Positions 39,914 through 48,353 of a stretch of DNA of 48,708 bases are shown one piece after another. The DNA lies in assembly GCA_030041475.1 (NCBI GenBank), contig JASHNU010000087.1, positions 1-48,708 on the forward strand, in the 5' to 3' direction. Within the stretch, counting starts at the first letter, position 1. Every line of letters begins with the position of its first letter. The notes beneath the pieces are model-generated. The model was not told where the DNA came from. It did not search any database and was given only the letters and a program-made list of their open reading frames with translations. The translations under genes were made by a program, and so were the position numbers. This DNA is from Candidatus Sulfotelmatobacter sp. (GTDB lineage: Bacteria > Acidobacteriota > Terriglobia > Terriglobales > Acidobacteriaceae).

Positions 39914-41119
39914 ATGAGGCTTCTTCCCAAGAACAGCGAATTTAACTGGGCGTATTTTTCCGCCTTTTACTTCGCTTTTTTCCTGATTGACCCGCTCATG
40001 AGCCACTACAGCCCGTTGAAGTGGTTCTTCACGATTCTGGGGACGATTGCTTTTCTGCTGCTGTATTTCGGCATGTTCTGGGTAAACGACCAGCGGGCAA
40101 AGCTGCACGTCCTTGGCATGGTCGCGCTGGGCGTGGCCTACACGCCGTATAACGGCGGCGCTGACACGTTTTTTGTCTTCGCAGCGGCGATTTCTCCGTT
40201 CCGGGTGGAGAACGAAGCAGACGCCATCAAGTGGCTGCTGGCCGTCGAAGCTGTCATTGTGTTGTGCTGGCGCGGCTTTCACCAGGGCATATTGTACCTC
40301 GTGTTCGCGGTGGGACTTACCGCACTGGTGGGCGTCACCAACCTGCACTTCGCGCAGCGGATGCGGGCGAACAAGAAACTGTTGCGGGCACAGGAGGAAA
40401 TCGAGCATCTGGCGAAAGTCGCGGAGCGCGAACGCATCGCGCGCGACCTGCACGACGTGCTTGGGCACACACTTTCGGTGATTGCGCTGAAGTCGGAACT
40501 GGCGGGCAAACTGATTGAGCGCGATCCACAGGGCGCGGGAAAAGAAATCGGCGAGGTGGGGCAGATTTCAAGGCAAGCGCTGGCCGAAGTGCGCGACGCG
40601 ATCCGCGGATACCGCGCCAAGGGCCTGGCCGCCGAACTTGCCTATGCCAAGACAACGCTCGAAACTGCGGGCCTGGCGGTGCAGTGCGACGCCGCGACCA
40701 CACTGCAACTGCCAGCCCTGCAGGAAAGCGTGCTGGCGCTGGCCGTTCGCGAGGCAGTGACCAACGTGGTCCGCCACGCCCATGCTAAGACCTGCCGGCT
40801 GCGCATTGAGCAACAAAACGGCTCCTGCCGCCTGGAAATTCAGGATGATGGCCTCGGCTGCTCTGGCGGCGAGGGCAACGGACTACGCGGCATGCGCGAG
40901 CGCGTGGAGATGCTGGGCGGTACGCTGGCGCGCGAATCGAAATTTGGGACCAAGCTGACGATCACGCTGCCCACGAAAGAACTGGCCGCAATGGAAGGGG
41001 CCGCCAACGAAGTTAGGGGCGAAGTCAGGAGTGAGGTCAAAGGCGAGGTCAAAGCAAAGACCGACGCGGTCGAAGCAATTTCAATCGAGAACAAGGGCGG
41101 GTCTCTTGAGTCCTGTTAA
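39914..41119 (+). CDS. DesK-like sensor histidine kinase
   Basis: A 401-residue kinase. The N-terminal 145 residues contain about five membrane helices with little outside the membrane, as in DesK-type sensors of membrane state. A coiled linker leads to HisKA_3: ERERIARDLHDVLGHTLSVI, with phospho-acceptor His180. The ATPase domain shows REAVTNVVRHAHA (N box), IQDDGLG and GNGLRGMRERVEMLGG. A C-terminal extension includes four 4-residue repeats (EVRG, EVRS, EVKG, EVKA) encoded by a 12-bp tandem repeat at 41009-41056. The stop overlaps the start of the regulator gene. Confidence 0.93.
   Translation: MRLLPKNSEFNWAYFSAFYFAFFLIDPLMSHYSPLKWFFTILGTIAFLLLYFGMFWVNDQRAKLHVLGMVALGVAYTPYNGGADTFFVFAAAISPFRVENEADAIKWLLAVEAVIVLCWRGFHQGILYLVFAVGLTALVGVTNLHFAQRMRANKKLLRAQEEIEHLAKVAERERIARDLHDVLGHTLSVIALKSELAGKLIERDPQGAGKEIGEVGQISRQALAEVRDAIRGYRAKGLAAELAYAKTTLETAGLAVQCDAATTLQLPALQESVLALAVREAVTNVVRHAHAKTCRLRIEQQNGSCRLEIQDDGLGCSGGEGNGLRGMRERVEMLGGTLARESKFGTKLTITLPTKELAAMEGAANEVRGEVRSEVKGEVKAKTDAVEAISIENKGGSLESC
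41009..41056 (+). repeat. 12-bp tandem repeat in kinase 3' end
   Basis: Four in-frame 12-bp units beginning GAAGTTAGGGGC and drifting to GAGGTCAAAGCA. They encode EV(R/K)X repeats. A change of copy number would lengthen the tail without a frameshift. Confidence 0.75.
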
Positions 41120-41735
41120 GGAAGGCCGCAAGACGATCCGCGTGGTGCTGGCCGAGGACCAGGGGATGGTGCTGGGCGCGCTGGCCGCGCTCCTGCAAAT
41201 CGAAGGCGACATTTCGGTGATCGCCCAGGCGCGGAATGGCAAAGAAGCGCTGGAAGCGGTGCTCGCGCACAAGCCCGACGTGTTCATCACCGACATTGAA
41301 ATGCCGCACATGAGCGGGCTCGACGTGGCGGCGGAATTAAAGCGGCGCAGGACAGGCACGCGCGTCGTGATCGTCACGACGTTTGCGCGCACGGGATACC
41401 TGCGGCGCGCGCTCGAAGCCGGAGCGTCGGGATATCTGCTGAAAGACATGCGCGCCGAGGAACTGGCCGACGCGGTGCGGCGCGTGCATCAGGGACTGCG
41501 CGTGATTCATCCCGAACTGGCGACCGAGGCCTGGGGCGAGATGGATCCGCTGACCGACCGCGAGCGGCAGGTGCTGCGCCTGGCGGGTGAAGGCATGGCC
41601 TCGGGCGACATCGCCGGCGAGTTGGGGCTTTCTGACGGCACCGTGCGGAATTATCTCTCCGAGGCAATCAGCAAACTGGGCGCCAGCAACCGCGTAGAGG
41701 CGGCGCGGATTGCGAGAACCAAAGGGTGGTTGTAG
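41106..41735 (+). CDS. DesR/NarL-like response regulator
   Basis: A 209-residue LuxR-class regulator. The receiver domain has the acidic pair near AED (Glu17, Asp18), phospho-acceptor Asp63 in FITDIEMP, Thr in VTTFAR and Lys in LLKDM. The C-terminal HTH reads LTDRERQVLRLAGEGMASGD, then IAGELGLSDGTVRNYLSEAI. The TTG at 41106-41108 is taken as start because it overlaps the kinase stop by 14 nt, and the longer frame runs deep into the kinase. It would be phosphorylated by the upstream DesK-like protein and probably controls the ABC operon. The palindrome at 37608 is a candidate target. Confidence 0.92.
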   Translation: MSPVKEGRKTIRVVLAEDQGMVLGALAALLQIEGDISVIAQARNGKEALEAVLAHKPDVFITDIEMPHMSGLDVAAELKRRRTGTRVVIVTTFARTGYLRRALEAGASGYLLKDMRAEELADAVRRVHQGLRVIHPELATEAWGEMDPLTDRERQVLRLAGEGMASGDIAGELGLSDGTVRNYLSEAISKLGASNRVEAARIARTKGWL

Positions 41736-41742
41736 ATTCCAG

Positions 41743-42597
41743 CTAGACCTGCGTTTCCCACGAAATTGCGGGAGACGGCTCTTGGAAGCAGCCTGCCCGA
41801 ATCCTGATCAGGAGAAAAATTGCCAGTCCTGAGACAGCCATTCCGCACAGTCCATACTTAGCCGCGTTCATCGCCGTGCGGCGATACGCTTCCGCCGGTG
41901 GAGTTTCGCTGTATAAAGGCACTCGCAAGCGCCCTTTCAGGTCTGGGAACAAATAGATTGGAATCGATGTTCCCGGTGGCACACACAACTCCAGTTCCTC
42001 CCGGCCGCGAGGCCGGCAGTCCGGATTCTGGGATTGCAAATAAGGCTTCAAATCCATCCACTCCCGTTGTCCGTCAACCAATCCACTGGCATAGAGGTCG
42101 GCAGACTTCGAATATTTCTGATAATAGTCGTGCTGCACAATGAACTCGGCGCGATGAAATGGCTGCCCCTCATAGCGATGCCAGTCGTTCCATGAGTCGA
42201 TGAAGGCGACAGATCCGAAAAGGAGGCAGGCAAAGAAAACGAGGCCGCACAGTGCAATCACAAGGCTAACGATCCAGTACAGCGAGGACTGCGGCGCCGG
42301 TTTTTGTCCTTGCGGCGCCGGTCCTTGCGGACTGGGTCGTGGGCTGATTGGCTTTCGAGTCGAGATGATTCCTAACAACACTGCCAGAAGGCTGAACAAG
42401 CCAAAGAATATGATCAGAAATCGTGGAAGCCGTAGGAGAAGAATGAACGGGACCGCGATGGCGAACTGAACCAGCGCTCCAATCCACACGCGCGTCCTGG
42501 CGCGAATCGCTAGGCCGGCGGCGCACATGGGGCATACCGACGCCGGCGTTCCGGCAAGATCAAACCCGCAATTCGGACATTTCCTCGTGGATTCCAT
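41743..42597 (-). CDS. Zinc-ribbon membrane protein, unknown
   Basis: A 284-residue protein. The N-terminus is a zinc ribbon: MESTRKCPNCGFDLAGTPAS followed by VCPMC. Three hydrophobic stretches follow (VWIGALVQFAIAVPFILLL, LIIFFGLFSLLAVLLGII, LYWIVSLVIALCGLVFFACL), then a charged soluble domain and a C-terminal helix (LCGMAVSGLAIFLLI). The fold of ribbon plus helices is common in bacterial proteins of unknown function. A proline-rich linker (PRPSPQGPAPQGQKPAPQ) lies between helices 2 and 3. It is convergent with the two-component operon. The ATG at 42595-42597 is chosen over an earlier codon. Confidence 0.75.
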   Translation of the reverse strand: MESTRKCPNCGFDLAGTPASVCPMCAAGLAIRARTRVWIGALVQFAIAVPFILLLRLPRFLIIFFGLFSLLAVLLGIISTRKPISPRPSPQGPAPQGQKPAPQSSLYWIVSLVIALCGLVFFACLLFGSVAFIDSWNDWHRYEGQPFHRAEFIVQHDYYQKYSKSADLYASGLVDGQREWMDLKPYLQSQNPDCRPRGREELELCVPPGTSIPIYLFPDLKGRLRVPLYSETPPAEAYRRTAMNAAKYGLCGMAVSGLAIFLLIRIRAGCFQEPSPAISWETQV

Positions 42598-42676
42598 CGC
42601 TCGGGGAATTACAGCTCGGATTCTTGCGGGGAGCAATGTACGGAAGTAACTGAAGAGTGCGGCGAGTTCCCTGTCT

Positions 42677-43609
42677 TTATCCCTCGCGGACCACGCCCGC
42701 GTCCTGCTTCTTCATTGTTCGATATGCCCAGGCCATGCGCGGGGTGTTGTGGGCGATACCGAAGTGACCGTGCGGATCGAGCACGATGATGCCCCCGTGC
42801 CCGTTGACGCGCTGCTTCAGGTAATTCATGGCTTCCTGCGCGGCCCACTCAGGGAGATTGCCGGCCGCGATGCGATCACAGGTCCATTTCGCGAGAACCA
42901 GCTTCATGATGGGTTCGCCCCAGCCGGTGGTTGACGCGGCGGCACTCTCGTTGTCCGCGTAGCAGCCGCAGCCGATGAGCGAGGAATCGCCCAGACGACC
43001 GGGCGCCTTGTTCAGCGTGCCTCCAGTGGACGTGGCGGCTGCGATGTTGCCGTTGCGGTCGAGCGCTACCGCACCTACGGTGTCGTGTGAAATCGTCACA
43101 TCGTCAGTGGTGGGTGCAAAAAGTTCGTTCCCGTGGGAGTTGGCTTCGGCCTGGTATTCGCGCAGTCGTTCGACCTCGCGCGGAATCACAAGCTCTTCGT
43201 TCCTGCACAGCGGGAGGCCATGCTGGGCGGCAAACTTCTCCGCTCCTTCTCCGACGAAATAAACATGCGGGCTTTCGCTCAGAATTTTGCGCGCGGCGCG
43301 GACGGGATTGCGCAGATGCTCGACGCAGCCCACGCCGCCGGCGCGCAGGGTCGATCCGTCCATAATCAGGGCGTCGAGCTGGATTCTTCCGTCGCGATTC
43401 AGGAAGCTGCCGCGTCCAGCGTCGAAGGTCTCGTCGTCTTCCATGACGACGACGGCTTCCTCGACCGCGTCGAGCGCCGAGCCGCCGCGCTCGAGCACGC
43501 GCCACCCCGCGGCCAGCGCGTTGTTCACGCCGCGGATGTGGGCCTCGACCATGTCATCGGGCATGGCCCAGGCGCCGCCGTGTACGACGAGAACGGGATC
43601 AGTGGGCAT
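42677..43609 (-). CDS. Isoaspartyl peptidase/L-asparaginase (Ntn hydrolase)
   Basis: A 310-residue Ntn-type hydrolase that removes isoaspartyl residues and hydrolyses asparagine. The catalytic Thr177 is in SHDTVGAVALD, at the autocleavage site that makes alpha and beta chains. The N-terminal VVHGGAWAM and the downstream AATSTGGTLNKAPGRLGDS, then LIGCGCYADN, are family signatures. Length is normal for the precursor. The ATG at 43607-43609 is chosen because the frame further upstream translates a repeat-like spacer. It lies on the minus strand 79 bp after the zinc-ribbon gene's opposite end and has no clear operon partner. Confidence 0.93.
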   Translation of the reverse strand: MPTDPVLVVHGGAWAMPDDMVEAHIRGVNNALAAGWRVLERGGSALDAVEEAVVVMEDDETFDAGRGSFLNRDGRIQLDALIMDGSTLRAGGVGCVEHLRNPVRAARKILSESPHVYFVGEGAEKFAAQHGLPLCRNEELVIPREVERLREYQAEANSHGNELFAPTTDDVTISHDTVGAVALDRNGNIAAATSTGGTLNKAPGRLGDSSLIGCGCYADNESAAASTTGWGEPIMKLVLAKWTCDRIAAGNLPEWAAQEAMNYLKQRVNGHGGIIVLDPHGHFGIAHNTPRMAWAYRTMKKQDAGVVREG

Positions 43610-43748
43610 GCGGGTTGTGGGTAGTATTCCCCAGTTGCGAGTGAAAGCGAACCGATAGGATAGCAGGCCGGTCGGGATCCTTCGACTTTGTTTGCGCTTC
43701 GCCGACCGAAACACGCACTGCGCTCGGATGACATTCTCAGCTTGTGGC

Positions 43749-44288
43749 CTACGTCTTCTCGGCGCCCATCATCTCGCGGACGATACTTGCCAGGAAGCGA
43801 TAGCCGTCGTTGTCGATCGGCCCTTGGGTCGCAGTCTGAAACTTAGCGGCGCGCTCCTTGGCATCAAAATAAAAGACCAGGTCGGCGAGGACTTCATGGG
43901 CTTCGCGGCAGAGCGCCCGAAGACGCATCAGCGCATCCACATCGAGCGCTGAGTCTGCGAGATTTGCAATCTGTTCGAGCACGCGCTTGAGTTGAGCGCG
44001 CCAGTCATCCAGTTCGGATTCGTATTTCACGTAGTATTCGGCGTCGCCAACAATCAGCAATTCCAGAGTCTTGATGTCTCCGGGGCTCAAAGGCCTGCGG
44101 CCGGAGAGCTTGGAAAGGAGGGAGTCAAAATCCACCCTGGACCGGAAAGCTTGCTGTGCTTGCGCCTCAAGCTCGTCAACTTGCACTTCAAGGAACTCGT
44201 AGTTGTCGCTGGTCTCGCTGGCGCTGCAGCGAGCCGCGAGTTCCTGTGTTTTCTTGGCTTCAGCCTGAAGTTGCTCCTGCTGGCTCAT
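43749..44288 (-). CDS. Coiled-coil hypothetical protein
   Basis: A 179-residue, nearly all-helical protein. It begins MSQQEQLQAEAKKTQELAAR and continues through NYEFLEVQVDELEAQAQQAF and DIKTLELLIVGDAEYYVKYE. No membrane segment or signal peptide is visible. A structural or adaptor role is plausible, but no family was recognised. It is the first gene on the minus strand after a structured gap and may be followed by the asparaginase gene 139 bp downstream. Confidence 0.7.
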   Translation of the reverse strand: MSQQEQLQAEAKKTQELAARCSASETSDNYEFLEVQVDELEAQAQQAFRSRVDFDSLLSKLSGRRPLSPGDIKTLELLIVGDAEYYVKYESELDDWRAQLKRVLEQIANLADSALDVDALMRLRALCREAHEVLADLVFYFDAKERAAKFQTATQGPIDNDGYRFLASIVREMMGAEKT

Positions 44289-44469
44289 ATCGCGTGCTGC
44301 TCCTTCCCAGGCGAATGACGGAGTATTTTCGCATCGAACCCGCTTGGCGGCAAACGAAGCTCTCTCCGGAAGAGCAGCTTCCTCGCTACGCTCGGAATGA
44401 CCAATTCTTTTTTTGTGAACCTTGGCGGCACGGCTGAACCCCCGACGTTTCAGAACAGAAGAACATTTG
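44289..44469. other. Structured gap, no gene
   Basis: A hairpin with arms GAAGCTCTCT and AGAGCAGCTTC (one bulge) lies near 44354-44382. It is followed by a partial element of the CTACGCTCGGAATGA type related to the REP-like family. No coding frame was supported. Confidence 0.4.
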
Positions 44470-45108
44470 TTATGCGGCTTGGGTGGGATGCAACGCGACC
44501 GGCGGGTCTTGCGTTCGCGTCCAGGTATAGCGCATGCGGTGAATCACTGTGATCGTGCTCAGGACTGCGATCACCCACAGCACCGGCGCCATGCGGTTGA
44601 ACAAAGCTCCGAGGATGACGAGGACGAGGCGTTCCGGGCGCTCCATAAATCCGACGCGGCAGGAGCCGATCAGCGACTCGGCGCGGGCGCGGGTATAGCT
44701 GACCATGATGGCGCTGACCATGACAAAAGCGGAGAGCACAACGTAGAAAAAGCGCTCGCCGCGGGCGTAGAAGACGAGCAAGCCGAGAAATTGCGAGGCA
44801 TCGGAGTAGCGATCGACGACCGAGTCAAAGAAGGCTCCGAAGCGAGTGACGCGGTTGGTAGCGCGCGCGACCGCGCCGTCCACGAGATCGAAGAATCCGG
44901 AAAAGAAAATAACCAGGCCGGCGTAAATGAACATGCGTCTCTGGTTGGAGGCGTTGGCCGAGCCGAACAGGATCGCGGCCCAGGTGTTGACCACGAGTCC
45001 CATGAAGGTGAGGACGTTGGGGTTGATGCGCGAGAGCGCGAGCCAGCGGACGATGGTGTCGAGCAAGCCTCCGCAGGCGCGGCCGAAGGCCGAGGTCCAG
45101 CTGGCCAT
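44470..45108 (-). CDS. CDP-alcohol phosphatidyltransferase, PIP-synthase-like
   Basis: A 212-residue membrane enzyme. The family motif DGX2ARX8GX3DX3D is intact at Asp77-Asp99 (DGAVARATNRVTRFGAFFDS, VVD). Six hydrophobic helices surround it. A later segment, YTRARAESLIGSCRVGFMER, PERLVL, is like that of phosphatidylinositol- or archaetidylinositol-phosphate synthases, so an inositol-type headgroup is plausible; the call is inferred. The ATG at 45106-45108 overlaps the greA stop by one base (TGATG), so the two genes are coupled. Confidence 0.88.
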   Translation of the reverse strand: MASWTSAFGRACGGLLDTIVRWLALSRINPNVLTFMGLVVNTWAAILFGSANASNQRRMFIYAGLVIFFSGFFDLVDGAVARATNRVTRFGAFFDSVVDRYSDASQFLGLLVFYARGERFFYVVLSAFVMVSAIMVSYTRARAESLIGSCRVGFMERPERLVLVILGALFNRMAPVLWVIAVLSTITVIHRMRYTWTRTQDPPVALHPTQAA

Positions 45109-45608
45109 CACGCGCCTGCCTCTTTAGGCTCGTCGGCGTCCATCTCGTCGTGGATGGTGGAGAGGCTCAGAATTTCGAGTTCGCGCTTGCCGTTGGGCGT
45201 GACCACAACGATTTCATCTCCGACCTTCTTATTCAGCAAGGCTCGCCCGATAGGCGATGTCGTGGAGATTTTTCCGGCGGCCACGTCGGACTCTTCGCTG
45301 GTCACCAGCTTGTACTCGACTTCTTCGCTCTTGGTGCTGTCGTAGACCTTGACCGTGGAACCGAGCCCCACTTTGTCGTGGGGAATGTTGTTCATGTTGA
45401 TCAGCGACAAATCCGCCAGTCGCTTGCCCAGCTGTCGCACGCGCGCCTTAACATACTCCTGGCGCTGCTTCGCCATGTGGTATTCGGCGTTCTCGCTCAG
45501 GTCGCCGAGGGCTGCGGCCTTCTTGATCTCTTTAGGAAGTTCGTGAACCAACTCGTATTCGAGCGCGTTGATCTCTTCTTGCAGTTTTCGTCTGATCTGA
45601 TCGGTCAT
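45108..45608 (-). CDS. greA: Transcript-cleavage factor GreA
   Basis: A 166-residue factor that rescues backtracked RNA polymerase by stimulating cleavage of the nascent RNA. The N-terminal coiled coil carries the tip motif GDLSENAEYHMAKQRQEYV with its acidic residues. The C-terminal FKBP-like domain includes TVKVYDSTKSEEVEYKLV, SPIGRALLNKKVGDEIVV and the basic/hydrophobic end. Length is slightly above the usual 158, owing to a short C-terminal tail (DEMDADEPKEAGA). The ATG at 45608 has only a weak ribosome-binding site. Confidence 0.95.
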   Translation of the reverse strand: MTDQIRRKLQEEINALEYELVHELPKEIKKAAALGDLSENAEYHMAKQRQEYVKARVRQLGKRLADLSLINMNNIPHDKVGLGSTVKVYDSTKSEEVEYKLVTSEESDVAAGKISTTSPIGRALLNKKVGDEIVVVTPNGKRELEILSLSTIHDEMDADEPKEAGA

Positions 45609-45766
45609 TGGTTAACTGAAACCCGGATTAATTCAAACCCCGGACGAACGCAAGTCCGATTCCCCAGGACCCGATTCGTCGACGCCGGACTGCTGAGGCC
45701 GGATGACGGCGAGGCTTGGGACATTATACGCCCGCCCATCTGGCGGATGGTGGATGCTGTGGCGGG

Positions 45767-46303
45767 CTAGGCCTGGAATTCGGACGCTTCCGGGAAACGC
45801 AGCTTGCACTTGGCGAGGGTGGTGGTGAGAAGTTCCTCCACCTTGGTCTCTTCGCAGTTGCGGGCCATGGCCAGCTCGCTCACCAGCAGGTAACGGGCGC
45901 GCTCGAGCATCTTCTTTTCGCGGAAGGAAAGCGGCTTGGCCTGGTGCAGCGCGATCAGGTTCTTGAGCACTTCGGCCACTTCGATCAGCGACCCAGTGCG
46001 CATGCGGTCGGAGTTTTCCTTGAAGCGGTCTTTCCAGTCGCCGCTGGTCCCGTTTCCGCTGACGGAAAGCAGGTCCAGCACTTTCTGGACTTCGCCGTTG
46101 CGCACCACCCGCCGCAGCCCGACGTTGCCGGCGTTATGGCAGGGCACCATCACCTTCAGGCTGCTGGCCTTGATGTGCAGCAGGTAGAAGCGCTCGACCG
46201 TCGCGCCGATGGTTCGGCTTCCGATCTGCTCAATCACACCCACGCCGTGGTTGGGATAGACGACCTTATCGCCGATGTGGAAATTCAAGTCGGAACCGCT
46301 CAT
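45767..46303 (-). CDS. CarD-family transcriptional regulator
   Basis: A 178-residue CarD/CdnL-type protein. The N-terminal RNA polymerase-interacting domain shows FHIGDKVVYPNHGVGVIEQI, then FYLLHIKASSLKVMVP. The C-terminal helical domain (FKENSDRMRTGSLIEVAEVL and EKKMLERARYLLVSELAMAR) contacts DNA at the upstream fork. CarD stabilises open complexes, especially at rRNA promoters. The ATG at 46301-46303 is chosen because upstream sequence lacks family similarity. It is divergent from ruvX with about 160 bp between starts. The call is strong; its gene targets here are unknown. Confidence 0.94.
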   Translation of the reverse strand: MSGSDLNFHIGDKVVYPNHGVGVIEQIGSRTIGATVERFYLLHIKASSLKVMVPCHNAGNVGLRRVVRNGEVQKVLDLLSVSGNGTSGDWKDRFKENSDRMRTGSLIEVAEVLKNLIALHQAKPLSFREKKMLERARYLLVSELAMARNCEETKVEELLTTTLAKCKLRFPEASEFQA

Positions 46304-46450
46304 AAGTAGACCACCTGGGAAGGCGAAGGGGTTACGGGGAAAGGCGTAAGCTATCTCCTGCATAGTACTCCCATTACGGGACGAAAAGCAAGGCAAGTGC
46401 AACATCGAGTGATGTCCAAATCATTGAATATAAAATAGTTGTTAAGCATA

Positions 46451-46456
46451 TATAAT
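46451..46456 (+). promoter_or_regulatory. -10 box giving a leaderless ruvX transcript
   Basis: A perfect TATAAT at 46451-46456 places transcription start about 7 nt on, at the GTG at 46463. No good -35 was found (TTGAAT at 46424 is 21 bp away), so strength is uncertain. No Shine-Dalgarno sequence precedes the GTG. Confidence 0.45.
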
Positions 46457-46462
46457 CCGAGC

Positions 46463-46996
46463 GTGGGTCGCCAGCACAAGCCAGCAAAAGACGAAGAAGC
46501 AGTCCCGCTTTCCCGAAGCGAACTCCGCGAAAGGCCGTCCGGGCGCGTTCTCGGCCTAGACGTTGGTTCTAGGAGAATCGGGATCGCAGTGTCCGATCCG
46601 CTGGGGATCACGGCCCAGGGCCTGGAAACGCTCGAGCGCAAGAACAAACGCCATGACTTTGAACACCTGGAACGTGTGATTCGGCGGTATGAGGTAAAGG
46701 AGATCGTGGTCGGCCTGCCACTGCGGATGAGCGGCGCGGAGGGGACGCAATCGGAGAAGATGCGGGCTTTCGCAGAGGACCTGCAAAGGAGGTTAGGCTT
46801 GCCGGTGCACTTATGGGATGAGCGACTGACGTCGGCCGAGGCGAACCGGTTCCTGCGCCAAACCGATCTGTCGATTGAGAAGCGAGGCAAGGCCGTGGAC
46901 CGGATGGCCGCGGTGCTGATTCTGCAGGGGTGGATGGAGAGTCGGAGCGCCTCGAGCAGTCCTGAACCCCGATCTCAGTCCGAGAGCTGGCGCTGA
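46463..46996 (+). CDS. ruvX: Holliday junction resolvase-like YqgF/RuvX
   Basis: A 177-residue RNase H-fold protein (YqgF family), involved in pre-16S rRNA processing and/or junction resolution. The catalytic Asp lies in VLGLDVGSRRIGIAVSD, further acidic residues in VVGLPLRMSGAEG and WDERLTSAEANRFL, and the final Asp near GKAVDRMAAVLIL. An N-terminal extension of about 30 residues before the core and a serine-rich C-terminal tail (SRSASSSPEPRSQSES) are slightly unusual. The GTG at 46463 is chosen because a TTG at 46439 precedes the -10 box. Confidence 0.9.
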   Translation: MGRQHKPAKDEEAVPLSRSELRERPSGRVLGLDVGSRRIGIAVSDPLGITAQGLETLERKNKRHDFEHLERVIRRYEVKEIVVGLPLRMSGAEGTQSEKMRAFAEDLQRRLGLPVHLWDERLTSAEANRFLRQTDLSIEKRGKAVDRMAAVLILQGWMESRSASSSPEPRSQSESWR

Positions 46997-47051
46997 GTTA
47001 GCTCGCAAGGCGGATTCCCAAACTCGTTCACTGAGGGGAGGTCGGAGGAGG

Positions 47052-47174
47052 ATGCAGATCAGAATCGCCATCGCGGCAGTGGTTTTGTGTTTCACGGCGT
47101 TAATGGCACAAGGACAAGACGGGTGTCGAAATCCCAAGATTGTCAAGACGCTTATGCGTCGAGGAAGATCTTAG
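47052..47174 (+). CDS. Possible 40-aa exported peptide or frameshifted remnant
   Basis: A strong GGAGGAGG directly before the ATG at 47052 opens a 40-residue frame with a signal peptide (MQIRIAIAAVVLCFTALMAQ) and a short basic end (NPKIVKTLMRRGRS). In another frame the DNA continues QDCQDAYASRKILAALKELN, IDLL and a stop at 47210, which looks more protein-like. A single frameshift near 47135 would join them into a 52-residue exported peptide. Either reading is possible. It follows ruvX by 55 bp. Confidence 0.4.
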   Translation: MQIRIAIAAVVLCFTALMAQGQDGCRNPKIVKTLMRRGRS

Positions 47175-47270
47175 CGGCGCTTAAAGAGCTCAACATCGAT
47201 CTCTTGTAACAATTTCGTTGTCGGTGGTTTTTCCCGCTGGTCAAGTGGCCGCGTTCGTCTAGCAGCCGAC

Positions 47271-48353
47271 TTAGTGCCCACGCATCGCTTTCCGATATGC
47301 CGTCACATTCTTGTTGTGCTCTTCGAAACTCCGGGCGAAGCGGTGGTGGCCCTGGGCGTCGGCGACGAAGTAGAAGTAGTCGCTCTGCGCCGGATGCAGG
47401 GCGGCTTCGAGTGAACTGCGTCCGGGATTGCCGATGGGGCCCGGCGGCAGGCCGGTGTTGCGGTAGGTATTGTAGGGCGAATGAAAAGACATATCCGCGT
47501 GGTGTAGTGCACCCTGGTAGGTTCCCGCTAACAATTCGGCATAGATGATGCTCGGGTCGGCGTCGAGGGCCATTCCGCTGGCGAGCCGATTATCATAGAC
47601 GCTAGCTACCAGCGGGCGCTCCTCAGGAACCGCTGTCTCTTTTTCGATAATCGAGGCCATCGTAACGAGCCTAGGGACGTAGAATTCTGGAGTCCCAGTA
47701 TCGCCAGTTCTCTTGAATTCGCGCATATGTGGCGCTCCACCAAGCGGAACTTTGCCCTCCTCCACCAGGGACGTCGACGGCGGACAAATCAGTCCGATTT
47801 CACGCGCGACCTGGCGGAACTGCTTCACCATGGCCGCGGCCATTTCGCGCATGGTCATCAGGCGCGTGAATTCGTAGGTCTCGGGAAAAAGATAGCCTTC
47901 GAGCGAAGGAGCGTGCGGGGCGATATCGGAGATCATGTCCGTGTCGGATTGCGCGATTTTCAGGAAGTTATCGGCCGGGCCGAGTCCCGCGGCCTCGATG
48001 GCGCGGGCAACGTCGAACATGGTGTAGCCTTCGGGCACGACCACGGTGTGGAAGTAGACGTCGCCGCGGCGCAGCCGCTTCTGGATATCGATGATGTTCG
48101 CGGGCTTGTCGAACAGATATTCGCCGGCTTTCAGGAGGCGCGCACGATGCACGTAGTGCCAGAGAACAAAAGCTTTTTCGCTGCGGATCAGGCGGGCATT
48201 TTTAAGTTCGGCGGCGATGCGATGCGTGGAAAAACCCGGGCGCAGCAAAACAAACGTCTGCCCGGCCGGCTCGACGGGTGTCAGAACGGCCCAGACGAAC
48301 CAACCGGAAACGGCCACGACTCCGACCACAATGAGCCAGATGAGCTTCTTCAT
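47271..48353 (-). CDS. mltG: Endolytic murein transglycosylase MltG
   Basis: A 360-residue inner-membrane enzyme that cleaves nascent glycan strands and ends their elongation. One N-terminal membrane helix (LIWLIVVGVVAVSGWFVWAV) is followed by a LysM-like subdomain (FVLLRPGFSTHRIAAELKNA). The YceG catalytic domain has SLEGYLFPETYEF, MASIIEKETAVPEERPLVAS with its catalytic Glu, and NTYRNTGLPPGPIGNPGRSS. A stretch around residues 205-235 (CPPSTSLVEEGKVPLGGAPH) looks like an insertion relative to typical MltG. The ATG at 48351-48353 is chosen as it precedes MKKLIW. It is divergent from a lipoprotein gene at the edge. Confidence 0.93.
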   Translation of the reverse strand: MKKLIWLIVVGVVAVSGWFVWAVLTPVEPAGQTFVLLRPGFSTHRIAAELKNARLIRSEKAFVLWHYVHRARLLKAGEYLFDKPANIIDIQKRLRRGDVYFHTVVVPEGYTMFDVARAIEAAGLGPADNFLKIAQSDTDMISDIAPHAPSLEGYLFPETYEFTRLMTMREMAAAMVKQFRQVAREIGLICPPSTSLVEEGKVPLGGAPHMREFKRTGDTGTPEFYVPRLVTMASIIEKETAVPEERPLVASVYDNRLASGMALDADPSIIYAELLAGTYQGALHHADMSFHSPYNTYRNTGLPPGPIGNPGRSSLEAALHPAQSDYFYFVADAQGHHRFARSFEEHNKNVTAYRKAMRGH

